Shown in pieces: positions 1 through 5,961 of a DNA stretch of 15,962 nt. The notes beneath the pieces were generated by a model. That model ran no database searches. It was not told where the DNA came from and saw only the letters and a list, made by a program, of their open reading frames with translations. A program made the translations under genes and the position numbers. The DNA is from Claveliimonas stercoravium (GTDB taxonomy: Bacteria > Bacillota > Clostridia > Lachnospirales > Lachnospiraceae): the NCBI GenBank assembly GCA_019117345.1, contig DWZW01000131.1, forward strand, positions 1-15,962, in the 5' to 3' direction. Within the stretch, counting starts at the first letter, position 1, and every line of letters starts with the position of its first letter.

Positions 1-80
1 CGGTACATCCAAGACTTCCTTTCATTTTCCGCACTGTTGTCTGATATCCGCATCAGCCATACCGAACAGATATGACGTTC

Positions 81-101
81 ACGCTGTGGTCATTATACCA
101 T
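81..101. repeat. Direct repeat copy 1 (21 bp), half of a promoter-like palindrome
   Basis: This 21-bp unit differs at one position (C for T at base 91) from the unit at 190-210. Read on the minus strand it contains TGGTATAAT, an extended -10 element, at 92-99. Its GTGGTCATTATACC part (86-99) can pair imperfectly with 178-191, so the two copies can form a large fold enclosing the hairpins between them. The function is unknown; an operator or promoter repeat, or a small mobile repeat end, are both possible. Confidence 0.6.
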
Positions 102-120
102 GGCCCCACGGCGGCCATGG
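98..120. repeat. Palindrome with CCATGGCC / GGCCATGG arms
   Basis: There are two perfect 8-bp arms (98-105 and 113-120) with a 7-base spacer. The left arm overlaps the end of the first direct repeat. No T-run follows on either strand, so it does not look like an intrinsic terminator. Confidence 0.55.
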
Positions 121-137
121 ACCTCCGGCAGATGCGC

Positions 138-168
138 AGCGGATTTCTGCGGTTCCGCAGAAACCGCT
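138..168. repeat. GC-rich hairpin with TTTCTGCGG core
   Basis: The arms at 138-152 and 155-168 pair almost perfectly, with one bulged A at 143 and a two-base loop (TT). They are flanked by an 8-bp direct repeat, ATGCGCAG, at 132-139 and 171-178. The absence of a T-run argues against a terminator. A repeat-element hairpin or structured leader RNA is more likely. Confidence 0.55.
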
Positions 169-177
169 CTATGCGCA

Positions 178-208
178 GGTATAATAACCACGCTGTGGTT
201 ATTATACC
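178..208. promoter_or_regulatory. Perfect 14-bp-arm palindrome overlapping an extended -10 (minus strand)
   Basis: Arms GGTATAATAACCAC (178-191) and GTGGTTATTATACC (195-208) are perfect complements around a 3-base centre. On the minus strand TGGTATAAT at 201-208 is an extended -10 with no good -35. The start site would fall near 194, inside the palindrome. A -10 embedded in a long dyad is typical of repressor-controlled promoters, but that reading is inference. The controlled gene would lie left of the window. Confidence 0.45.
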
Positions 209-235
209 ATACATTTCCACTATCTGGATGTCTTT

Positions 236-276
236 CTTTAAAAAAACAGCACAGGGAAGCCTACAGCTCCTCCTCG
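236..276 (-). terminator. Weak possible terminator at the end of the tad operon
   Basis: Just after the last tad stop codon, in the leftward direction, a short imperfect stem (GGAGC / GCTTCC with one bulge) lies upstream of a run of seven T (plus-strand A at 240-246). A further stretch separates stem and T-run, so this is a poor match to a classical intrinsic terminator. Its position at the operon end is the main support. Confidence 0.35.
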
Positions 277-1082
277 TCTATATAAATGCCATCCCAGTCC
301 CTCCATCCCGGCTTTTTGTGGCGGCGCAGGAAATCCCGGACCGGGCGCCACATATTTTCCGTCTCCCGCATGATGCTTCCCGCTTCCTGCTTTGCGATCC
401 AGTCGTGCCCAGATGAGTCGTAAGCCTGGCTGCTGCCTTCCGGCAGCATTCCGCCTGTCCTGCCCACAGGTCCTCCCCGGCCCCCCGGATCTTCACCGCC
501 CCTCTTTCTTTTCGCCTCTTCCTCCTGCATGTCCTCCAGCTGCCTGGCGATCTTGTGCAGACTGTAGTTTTCCTTCATCGTCTCTTTGTGTAAGAGAAAA
601 GAGGTGCGCACACTGGCGTCGTCCCTGAAATCCGTCCACTGCACAAACTGTTCTGTCAGGCGGTGAAAAGCCTCCCATACATTCCAGCCTCCGCCGGGAT
701 AATAGCAGAAGAAGTATGCCCCGTCCTCCCAGAAGATATACTCCGGGTCCAGGAGCAGATGATCCGCATCCAGAAGATGGTCGTGTATCTCCCTGACAAC
801 GTCCAAAAGCCCTGTGATAAACTTTATCATTTCTTTCATATCTATTTTCATTTCTTTGTACTTTGACTTCAGCGAGATTTTCCCGCTGATATCATACTCG
901 TACATACTGATGCCCTCTTCGCCATGCCCCCGCGGACACAGAATGCCGCCCATATCGTTTTCCTCCAGCATACGCATCTGGTAATCCTCTGTATATTCTC
1001 TCCCGCACTCCACCACCAAAAACGTATTGTCCAGACCTCTCCGTATGCTGACATGGTCTATTCCATATTCCTTTTCGTCCAT
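261..1082 (-). CDS. DUF6382-like protein, last gene of the tad operon, no FHA domain
   Basis: The protein has 273 residues. The first ~190 resemble the DUF6382 domain found in Lachnospiraceae at the end of Tad loci, with hydrophobic and aromatic stretches such as FITGLLDVV, YIFWEDGAYFFCYYPGG and NVWEAFHRL. In relatives this domain is commonly followed by an FHA phosphothreonine-binding domain (family knowledge from memory). Here the remainder is a Gly/Arg/Glu-rich linker (about 195-235) and an acidic end (IYIDEEEL), with no FHA-like sequence and no membrane segment. The gene lies 18 bp after the upstream TadE-like gene, so it is clearly co-transcribed. A purine-rich stretch, not a strong Shine-Dalgarno, precedes the ATG. 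Function is unknown; a cytoplasmic regulator of the pilus is a reasonable guess. Confidence 0.8.
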   Translation of the reverse strand: MDEKEYGIDHVSIRRGLDNTFLVVECGREYTEDYQMRMLEENDMGGILCPRGHGEEGISMYEYDISGKISLKSKYKEMKIDMKEMIKFITGLLDVVREIHDHLLDADHLLLDPEYIFWEDGAYFFCYYPGGGWNVWEAFHRLTEQFVQWTDFRDDASVRTSFLLHKETMKENYSLHKIARQLEDMQEEEAKRKRGGEDPGGRGGPVGRTGGMLPEGSSQAYDSSGHDWIAKQEAGSIMRETENMWRPVRDFLRRHKKPGWRDWDGIYIDEEEL

Positions 1083-1100
1083 TTCTTCTCTTCCTCTTCT

Positions 1101-1583
1101 TCATCTTATGATTCTCCGCATCCTTCTTATATGGTCTTCCGGCTCCGTCACCGCCGCCCGCTGTACGACCTGAAGACGGAAATACCCTCTGGCGGCCGAG
1201 GCGGTGACCGTGACCTCCTCATCTCCCACCCGGATGTCTGCCCGGGCTCCCGGAAAGAAAATACATTTCCCCTGCATCCGTTCCTGGAAAGCCTGGTCCA
1301 GCAGAGATGCTTCCACCCCATCCTTCTCTCTGGCCTTCGTGCTGCCTATCACTGCGGTTTCATAGGCGCAGGAAGAAATAATATTCTTGTCATGAAAATA
1401 AAAAAATAACAGCACGCTGCTCACAAGGAGCAAGCCCACGAGAGGCATCAGGAGGGCGGCCTCCACAGTGAGACTGCCTCCGCACTCTCCGGGTGCTCCT
1501 TCTTTCTGAGCTCTTTCTCGCCTTTTCTCTCTATATTTCTTTTCCCTATCCCCCACTTCACTTCCGTCTCCTTTCTGCCCCAA
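1101..1583 (-). CDS. TadE-like pseudopilin
   Basis: The protein has 160 residues. A basic, charged N-terminus (1-35) is followed by GGSLTVEAALLMP (35-47) and a hydrophobic helix to about residue 63. This is the type IV prepilin pattern: cleavage after Gly36 leaves Glu at mature position 5. TadE/TadF family proteins are minor pseudopilins processed by the same peptidase as the Flp pilin. The C-terminal ~95 residues would lie outside the membrane. The open frame begins with TTG at 1583, preceded by AAGGGGGAG four bases upstream; an in-frame GTG at residue 10, also with AAAGGAG upstream, is an alternative. The gene lies 13 bp after the prepilin peptidase gene. Confidence 0.85.
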   Translation of the reverse strand: MGQKGDGSEVGDREKKYREKRRERAQKEGAPGECGGSLTVEAALLMPLVGLLLVSSVLLFFYFHDKNIISSCAYETAVIGSTKAREKDGVEASLLDQAFQERMQGKCIFFPGARADIRVGDEEVTVTASAARGYFRLQVVQRAAVTEPEDHIRRMRRIIR

Positions 1584-1596
1584 TGGGCTCCCCCTT

Positions 1597-2082
1597 CTAA
1601 GTCCGGAAATATTCTCCCGCCAGGAGGAGCAGAAACCCTGCCGTAAGAAACGGCGTCATGGGGAGAGCTGCCTTGCGGGACCACCTTTTTGCCACCAGGC
1701 ACACGGCTGCAGCCACGGCCAGCAGCACCCAGGCCGCCGCAAGCACCTCCACAAGTCCCCATAGTCCCAGATAGCTCCCCAGGGCCACGACCAGCCAGCC
1801 GTCCCCGTATCCCACCGCCTCCTCCGTAAGCCGGGCAATGCCGAGCAGGAGCAGCCCGGCGGACGCTCCCGCCGCTGCCCACAGCAGCTCTTCCCGGCTC
1901 TCCCGGCTCGTCCCCGCCTGCAAGAGGGCGTAGAAAACTGCCAGCAGATTTGCCAGCACAAGGACGGCCTTTGAAATCCTGTGGAAATATATGTCATAAA
2001 CAGAAATCCCCAGCAAAAAAGCAAGACAGATCAGGTTTCCCACTGTCATCACTTCCTGAAGCTTCTCTATCTCTATCCACAT
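1597..2082 (-). CDS. Prepilin peptidase, A24 family (TadV/CpaA-like)
   Basis: The protein has 161 residues and is almost entirely hydrophobic, with about six membrane segments. It carries the two aspartates of the A24 aspartyl protease family: Asp30 in SVYDIYFHRI and Asp94 in GYGDGW (GxGD motif). It lacks the N-terminal methyltransferase domain of PilD/GspO, as expected for the short TadV/CpaA type. It would cleave the leader peptides of the Flp pilin and the two TadE-like proteins encoded beside it. Its ATG overlaps the last 10 bases of the upstream gene, which suggests translational coupling, and no separate strong Shine-Dalgarno is seen. Confidence 0.9.
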   Translation of the reverse strand: MWIEIEKLQEVMTVGNLICLAFLLGISVYDIYFHRISKAVLVLANLLAVFYALLQAGTSRESREELLWAAAGASAGLLLLGIARLTEEAVGYGDGWLVVALGSYLGLWGLVEVLAAAWVLLAVAAAVCLVAKRWSRKAALPMTPFLTAGFLLLLAGEYFRT

Positions 2083-2915
2083 TTGGAACAGGCCCCCTTT
2101 CCCACTGCCTCGGACAGTGGCACCGCATAGACCGTCCGCTTCAGCCCGCTGCAGTCCAGGCTTCCGTGATATCTGTCTCCATGATCCGTGATATACACTC
2201 CGCCGCCTGCCCCTTCCGGGGAACAGCTCTCACAGGGATAGTATTTTCCCTGGCTCTCATTGCGGAGATGCTCTATCTCACCGGCCGGCACCATCCGGAT
2301 GGACAGCTCCAGGTAATTGCAGTGAGGATCCCGGTGATAGACCATGCCGGTCTCAGTGATGTATACAGTCTCCTCATCCTCCGCCAGGAAACCAGCCCTC
2401 TCGTATCCGGTCCATCCCTTGACACGGCAGCTCTCTTCCATGGGCACCACAACCCTCCCGAAAACAGGCAGCGGCAGATACACGCTGTAATCGGCCCGCA
2501 GCTCCATGATCCCGGTGCTCATGGACATGTAGGACCTTTCACAGCGCACGCCGCTGCTCCCGTTCTCCACAATGCTCCGGTCCAGGCGCTCTTCTCCCAC
2601 TGCCTTTACAAGGTCCTGCTCTATGCTGCCCGGCAGGAGCAGCGGTCTTTCATAGGCGCTCTCAGCGGCCGCCTTCCCCGCATACTGGAGGCCGCTGCGG
2701 ATACTTGTCCGTATCGCCATGACCTCAGACAGATAGCAGAGAGCCACCACCGCAAAGAAAAAGAGGGGCATGGCAAGAGCCGCTTCCACCGTGACGCTGC
2801 CCTTTGGGGCCTTTCCGGGAGTGCACAGGGGCGCCCTCCTGAGGACAGGAAAATCCTTGTAAGGAGGATCCTCTGAATATGAGAGTATGTTTTTTGATCT
2901 ATATGGGAGTATCAT
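2073..2915 (-). CDS. TadE-like pseudopilin with two tandem HCCC zinc-finger-like motifs
   Basis: The protein has 280 residues. The start at 2915 was chosen because AAAGGAG lies 7 bases upstream; the frame stays open further upstream only as an overlap with the preceding gene. Residues 39-50 read GSVTVEAALAMP, a prepilin cleavage site (Gly39, Glu at mature +5), followed by a membrane helix to about 67. A beta-rich middle leads to a C-terminus with two copies of the pattern VYITxxGxxYHxxxxCxxL...VPxxE...CxxC. The putative ligands are His194, Cys199, Cys228, Cys231 and His250, Cys255, Cys276, Cys279. The same pattern is known as a tail on some nuclease-like and competence proteins (from memory), so a metal-binding or structural role is inferred. 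Codons 25-33 form one arm of a perfect 25-bp inverted repeat. Confidence 0.85.
   Translation of the reverse strand: MILPYRSKNILSYSEDPPYKDFPVLRRAPLCTPGKAPKGSVTVEAALAMPLFFFAVVALCYLSEVMAIRTSIRSGLQYAGKAAAESAYERPLLLPGSIEQDLVKAVGEERLDRSIVENGSSGVRCERSYMSMSTGIMELRADYSVYLPLPVFGRVVVPMEESCRVKGWTGYERAGFLAEDEETVYITETGMVYHRDPHCNYLELSIRMVPAGEIEHLRNESQGKYYPCESCSPEGAGGGVYITDHGDRYHGSLDCSGLKRTVYAVPLSEAVGKGACSKCG
2817..2841. repeat. Inverted repeat arm B (25 bp, inside codons 25-33 of the pseudopilin gene)
   Basis: This is the perfect reverse complement of 2954-2978. On the plus strand it begins GGGAGTGCAC and ends GCCCTCCTG. It lies within the coding sequence, specifying residues RRAPLCTP just before the prepilin cleavage site. 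The two arms enclose 112 bp that hold the ribosome-binding site, start codon and first 24 codons. Confidence 0.9.
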
Positions 2916-2942
2916 GCCAAATCTCCTTTCTGACTTAATATT

Positions 2943-2969
2943 AAAAAAGAAGGCAGGAGGGCGCCCCTG
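2943..2969 (-). terminator. Attenuator-like hairpin between the DUF5702 and TadE-like genes
   Basis: Read leftward, CAGGGG-CGCC-CTCCTG forms a 6-bp stem (one G-T pair), then CC and TTCTTTTTT. It lies 50-80 bases past the DUF5702 stop and before the next gene's Shine-Dalgarno, so it would act as an internal attenuator, not an operon end. The stem is part of one arm of the 25-bp inverted repeat, so the two structures compete for the same bases. The interruption between stem and T-run makes termination partial at best. Confidence 0.4.
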
Positions 2970-2978
2970 TGCACTCCC
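2954..2978. repeat. Inverted repeat arm A (25 bp, upstream of the pseudopilin gene)
   Basis: This is the perfect partner of 2817-2841, in the 106-bp gap between the DUF5702 stop and the TadE-like start. In the mRNA the two arms could form a 25-bp GC-rich stem closing a loop with the Shine-Dalgarno and start codon. In DNA the same geometry is that of an invertible segment. Neither use is demonstrated. Confidence 0.9.
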
Positions 2979-3021
2979 TTTCCGCAGCCGGCATCCCACC
3001 GCTCCGTCAGCCGGCCGGGCA

Positions 3022-4473
3022 TCATCTGTAGCCGAAATAGGTGGAAAAGCTGTAGGTGATCCCTCTGCGCAGGCTGCACCTGCTGTCAATCTCCAGCTTT
3101 GTGATACAGTGGTCGATGCGGAACCATTCCATCCCCCTCTCCAGCCGCATATGCTGCTCAATGAGGTCCAGGCTCCGCACAGCCGCCTCATCCGTGCCTG
3201 TGAGGAAGAGCAGCATCTGCAGGTACTCTTCATAGCGCATGCCTCCCTCCGTGTCCTTTCCCTCGTTCCACTCCTCCCCGTCTCCAAGCGTCAGGAGGCC
3301 GGAGAGCTGGAGCTGCCAGCTCCCGCTGTCCTTCACAAGAGGCACCCTGCTGCCTTTCAGCAGAGCCCGCAGATCCACAATGCTCTCGCCGAAGGACCAG
3401 GCAAAGAGGAGGGCCTGGGTAACTGCCTCTACAATGGCAGGCACTGCCATCAGGGTACAGAGGGTGGCTGCCATAGCCGCTGCCTCCGCCCTTTTGGCGG
3501 TGTCAGTCTGGATGTAGGCGAAGTTGGATACCATCCGGACGAGGAGGAGTCTGCGCACTGTCTCCTCCAGGTTTTCCGCGTCTGATGCCTGCCCGCCGAT
3601 CACATACTCCAGCTGATAGTCCAGCCCGCTTCCGGACTCCCCGGCATCACCGGGCAGAGCCGGCTGCCCCTCTGCCGTCTCCCTCGGGACCGCCGAGGAG
3701 AAATGCTCCATCAGGTACACGCCCAGGGCAAGCCTGGACGCCTCCCCCTGCTCCGCCACATCGTCAAAGGAGCCGTAGCCCTGCTGCAGAGCCCTTCCAG
3801 AGGGCTGCTCTGCCAGCGGGATACTCTTCCCTGACACCTGCCTGTCCCCCGGCATTACGAGAGAGAGGAGCGGTGAGCTCTTTAGCCGCTCCACCGTTTC
3901 CAGCGGGTTGTCCTCAGAGGGAAGACTCTGCTCCTGCTCCTCCAGGAGGGAGGAGAGCTCCCGGCTGCCCTCCTGTTCCTGCTCCTGGTAGTCCCTTATC
4001 CCCTCATCCTGGGTCTCCCATGCCTGGGCGGTCCCCAAAAGCCCCTCCAGCCTGTCCAGCCCATACCTGTATCTTACCCACTGGCTGACCTGAGAAAGGA
4101 ACGGAGCGCCTCCGTCATCGGTGAGGAGCTGAAGCCTCGCCATGGTGTGGTCCATATCGGCGGCCCCGTAGTAGGAGAGCCGGTCAAATACGTTCTCCTC
4201 CCTGTAGCTGCCGCTCTCATAGCTGCCCTCCAGGGCAAACAGCTCATATTCCTCCAGCAGGTCCTTCTGATATTCCGCGAAGACCGACTCCATGGCCCGG
4301 TCCATATCCGCCCGCCTGTGGTTCTTGGCCGACTGTATGGAGGCGCTCTCCATAAGGGAGCCCGCAAAGGCTATGAGGAGGATGAACACGAGAGCCAGAA
4401 AGGCTGTCATCTCTCCCTGAAGAGCGTTTCCTCCCCTGCACCTCTGACACACTCTATATACCCGCGCTTTCAC
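3022..4473 (-). CDS. DUF5702-like (TadG-like) pilus locus membrane protein
   Basis: The protein has 483 residues. After a basic, cysteine-containing N-terminus it has GEMTAFLALVFILLIAFAGS (20-39), one membrane helix, then the segment ESASIQSAKNHRRADMDRA and a long, mainly hydrophilic extracytoplasmic region. This layout matches DUF5702 proteins, which take the TadG position in Lachnospiraceae Tad loci. The cleavage-like Gly20 is not followed by Glu at +5, so processing by the peptidase is doubtful. A second hydrophobic stretch near residues 345-375 may be a membrane or packing helix. The start is GTG at 4473, inside the end of the Flp pilin gene, with only a weak GAGAAG upstream, which suggests coupling. 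Stop is TGA. Its role in pilus assembly is inferred from position. Confidence 0.8.
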   Translation of the reverse strand: MKARVYRVCQRCRGGNALQGEMTAFLALVFILLIAFAGSLMESASIQSAKNHRRADMDRAMESVFAEYQKDLLEEYELFALEGSYESGSYREENVFDRLSYYGAADMDHTMARLQLLTDDGGAPFLSQVSQWVRYRYGLDRLEGLLGTAQAWETQDEGIRDYQEQEQEGSRELSSLLEEQEQSLPSEDNPLETVERLKSSPLLSLVMPGDRQVSGKSIPLAEQPSGRALQQGYGSFDDVAEQGEASRLALGVYLMEHFSSAVPRETAEGQPALPGDAGESGSGLDYQLEYVIGGQASDAENLEETVRRLLLVRMVSNFAYIQTDTAKRAEAAAMAATLCTLMAVPAIVEAVTQALLFAWSFGESIVDLRALLKGSRVPLVKDSGSWQLQLSGLLTLGDGEEWNEGKDTEGGMRYEEYLQMLLFLTGTDEAAVRSLDLIEQHMRLERGMEWFRIDHCITKLEIDSRCSLRRGITYSFSTYFGYR

Positions 4474-4630
4474 TTGTTATCTTCTCAAAGATAGTCTGCA
4501 CCAGGCTTGTGAGCTGGGACTTAAAAATGATGACAAGCCCGATGAGCACCACCAGGATCAGTATGACCTCCACCACGCCGATCCCCCTCTTATCCCTCAT
4601 CAGGTGTGCCAGGTAATATAATCTCCACAT
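4454..4630 (-). CDS. flp: Flp1-like type IVb pilin (58 residues)
   Basis: This short gene encodes 58 residues beginning MWRLYYLAHLMRDKRG and continuing IGVVEVILILVVLIGLVIIF. Cleavage after Gly16 would leave a mature pilin of 42 residues with Glu at position 5 and one hydrophobic assembly helix (17-36), then a short polar tail (KSQLTSLVQTIFEKITSES). This is the Flp1 family pattern for the major pilin of Tad systems. AAGGAGG lies 7 bases before the ATG, the best ribosome-binding site in this part of the operon, which fits a highly made structural subunit. It starts 44 bp after the tadC stop, and its last 20 bases overlap the DUF5702 gene. Confidence 0.9.
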   Translation of the reverse strand: MWRLYYLAHLMRDKRGIGVVEVILILVVLIGLVIIFKSQLTSLVQTIFEKITSESAGI

Positions 4631-4674
4631 ACATCTTCCTCCTTTTTCCGTAAACTTTTTTCCGCGCCGCTCCC

Positions 4675-5961
4675 CTAGAGGGAGATGGACAGGAAGGCCG
4701 GCACGATGACAATGACCAGCACCACGGCCAGCATCAGGAACATGGGGAGCAGCAGCCTGGTCCCCGCCTCCTCGCCTCTGCGCCTGGCGAGAGCCTTGCG
4801 CTCCTCAAAGGCGTGGAGCCCTTCAAGGCGGAGGGCATCCGCCAGCCCCTTTGTGCCCCTCCGCAGATTCTGGGACAGGAGGGCTCCCAGCTTCATATAG
4901 TCCTGGAGGCCGCATCTGCTGCCAAAGCTCTCGTAGCAGTCCTTCTCCGGGACTCCCCCGCACATCTCATTCCATGTGGACGCCATCTCCTCGTAGGCGG
5001 CCCGCGTTCCTCTTGCCGGCTTTCTCCTCTGGTAATCATCTACGATCTTCTTCCAGGCGCTCTTGCTGCTCATGCCTGCTCCCAGCAGGAGGTTCAGCTG
5101 GCTGACGATCTGGGGATAATCCATCATCATCTGCTGTTTTTTCTTTTCCTCGTCCTTTTTCTCGTTCTGTCTTTCCAGGCAGAACAGGAGGATTACTGTC
5201 ACAGCGCCCATGGCCAGGACCACCATCCCTCTTGCATCCATCTGATAGTGGTAGCTGATTTCCCGTCCGTCCACTTCTTCCGGCAACTTAATCATTTCTT
5301 CTGTCTTGTTTTCATTTCCATACTCTGTAATCTTTCCCCGTATCTTGTCTAACAGCTCCTCCTCCTTCGTCCGTGGGGCCGGACACAGCCTCACTGTCAT
5401 CTCATGGACCGCCTGCCTGGTCTGGTCCTGTGTGTAGGTCATAAACGCCTTCAGGTTCACAAGGACCCCCTCCGGTTCTTCTTCCAGTACTTCCCGCAGC
5501 GCCGTCTCCTGTATCTCTCCGCTCACAGTAAGGACATCGTATCTGTCCAGCTCCCACTCCACGGCGATCGGAAGGTCCGGCAGCCTTGCGGCGAGAGACA
5601 GGTCCTCTGTCACCTGGTCCAGGCTCTCATTCGCTCCCAGCGCCAGCACTTCAAGCTCCTCTGCCGCCCTGTCAAAGATATCCTGCAGCTCCTCTGCCGT
5701 GTACTGCCTCTCCCCCACGGTGATATCCAGGGCCTCCTCCGCACGCTCTCCGTCCACCGTGATCTGGAAGCTCTCGGTTTTCTCTCCCTGCCCGTAGCTG
5801 TTCCTCTCTATCTGCCGCTGCTCCGCCGCCGCCCGCCCTGCGTCGGACACCAGCAGTGCCGCGGAGCCCAGGAGAGAGAGGACCGATACGAGAAGGATCA
5901 GATTTCTATATTTACAATTTTTCGCCCGAGATACCAGGCGGCCAGGTACACTCCCAGACAT
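4675..5961 (-). CDS. tadC: TadC-like type II secretion F-family platform protein with a large extra domain
   Basis: The protein has 428 residues. A membrane helix near 19-38 is followed by about 200 residues rich in Glu and beta-prone sequence (roughly 40-245), a second helix (246-262), a basic and acidic stretch (KKDEEKKKQQMMMDYPQIV), then an F-domain (about 280-395, with QLNLLLGAGMSSKSAWKKI) and a C-terminal helix (403-425). TadC proteins without this extra domain are around 300 residues, so the 40-245 segment is an addition, placed outside the cytoplasm if both flanking helices span. With TadB it forms the inner-membrane platform on which CpaF acts. The ATG at 5961 has GGGAG 10 bases upstream and overlaps the tadB end by 64 bp. 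Confidence 0.85.
   Translation of the reverse strand: MSGSVPGRLVSRAKNCKYRNLILLVSVLSLLGSAALLVSDAGRAAAEQRQIERNSYGQGEKTESFQITVDGERAEEALDITVGERQYTAEELQDIFDRAAEELEVLALGANESLDQVTEDLSLAARLPDLPIAVEWELDRYDVLTVSGEIQETALREVLEEEPEGVLVNLKAFMTYTQDQTRQAVHEMTVRLCPAPRTKEEELLDKIRGKITEYGNENKTEEMIKLPEEVDGREISYHYQMDARGMVVLAMGAVTVILLFCLERQNEKKDEEKKKQQMMMDYPQIVSQLNLLLGAGMSSKSAWKKIVDDYQRRKPARGTRAAYEEMASTWNEMCGGVPEKDCYESFGSRCGLQDYMKLGALLSQNLRRGTKGLADALRLEGLHAFEERKALARRRGEEAGTRLLLPMFLMLAVVLVIVIVPAFLSISL

Larger units (their letters stand above)
1..260. other. Non-coding interval with nested palindromes, left of the tad operon
   Basis: No convincing gene is visible in these 260 bases. The interval holds a weak terminator after the last tad gene, a near-perfect direct repeat at 81-101 and 190-210, and three hairpin-forming palindromes (98-120, 138-168, 178-208). 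On the minus strand both direct-repeat copies carry an extended -10 (TGGTATAAT), so leftward transcription toward the window edge is possible. An open minus-strand frame starting with ATG at 53 (reading MRISDNSAENERKSW) runs off the edge. It has no clear ribosome-binding site and is too short to call a gene. Confidence 0.6.

Noticed and set aside
1..53. Partial gene on the minus strand from ATG at 53
   Set aside because: Only 17 codons are visible, there is no Shine-Dalgarno, and no family can be recognised.
81..210. CRISPR-like direct repeats
   Set aside because: There are only two copies of a 21-bp unit about 109 bp apart, with structured sequence between them and no cas genes.
1950..2876. 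Plus-strand open frame of 308 codons
   Set aside because: It is the antisense shadow of the prepilin peptidase and TadE-like genes, which have clear families and Shine-Dalgarno sites; the frame's translation shows no domain.
2916..3287. N-terminal extension of the zinc-motif TadE-like gene to 404 residues
   Set aside because: The extra 124 codons overlap the DUF5702 gene, are rich in Arg/Cys/Ser out-of-frame sequence, and ignore the good AAAGGAG site in front of 2915.
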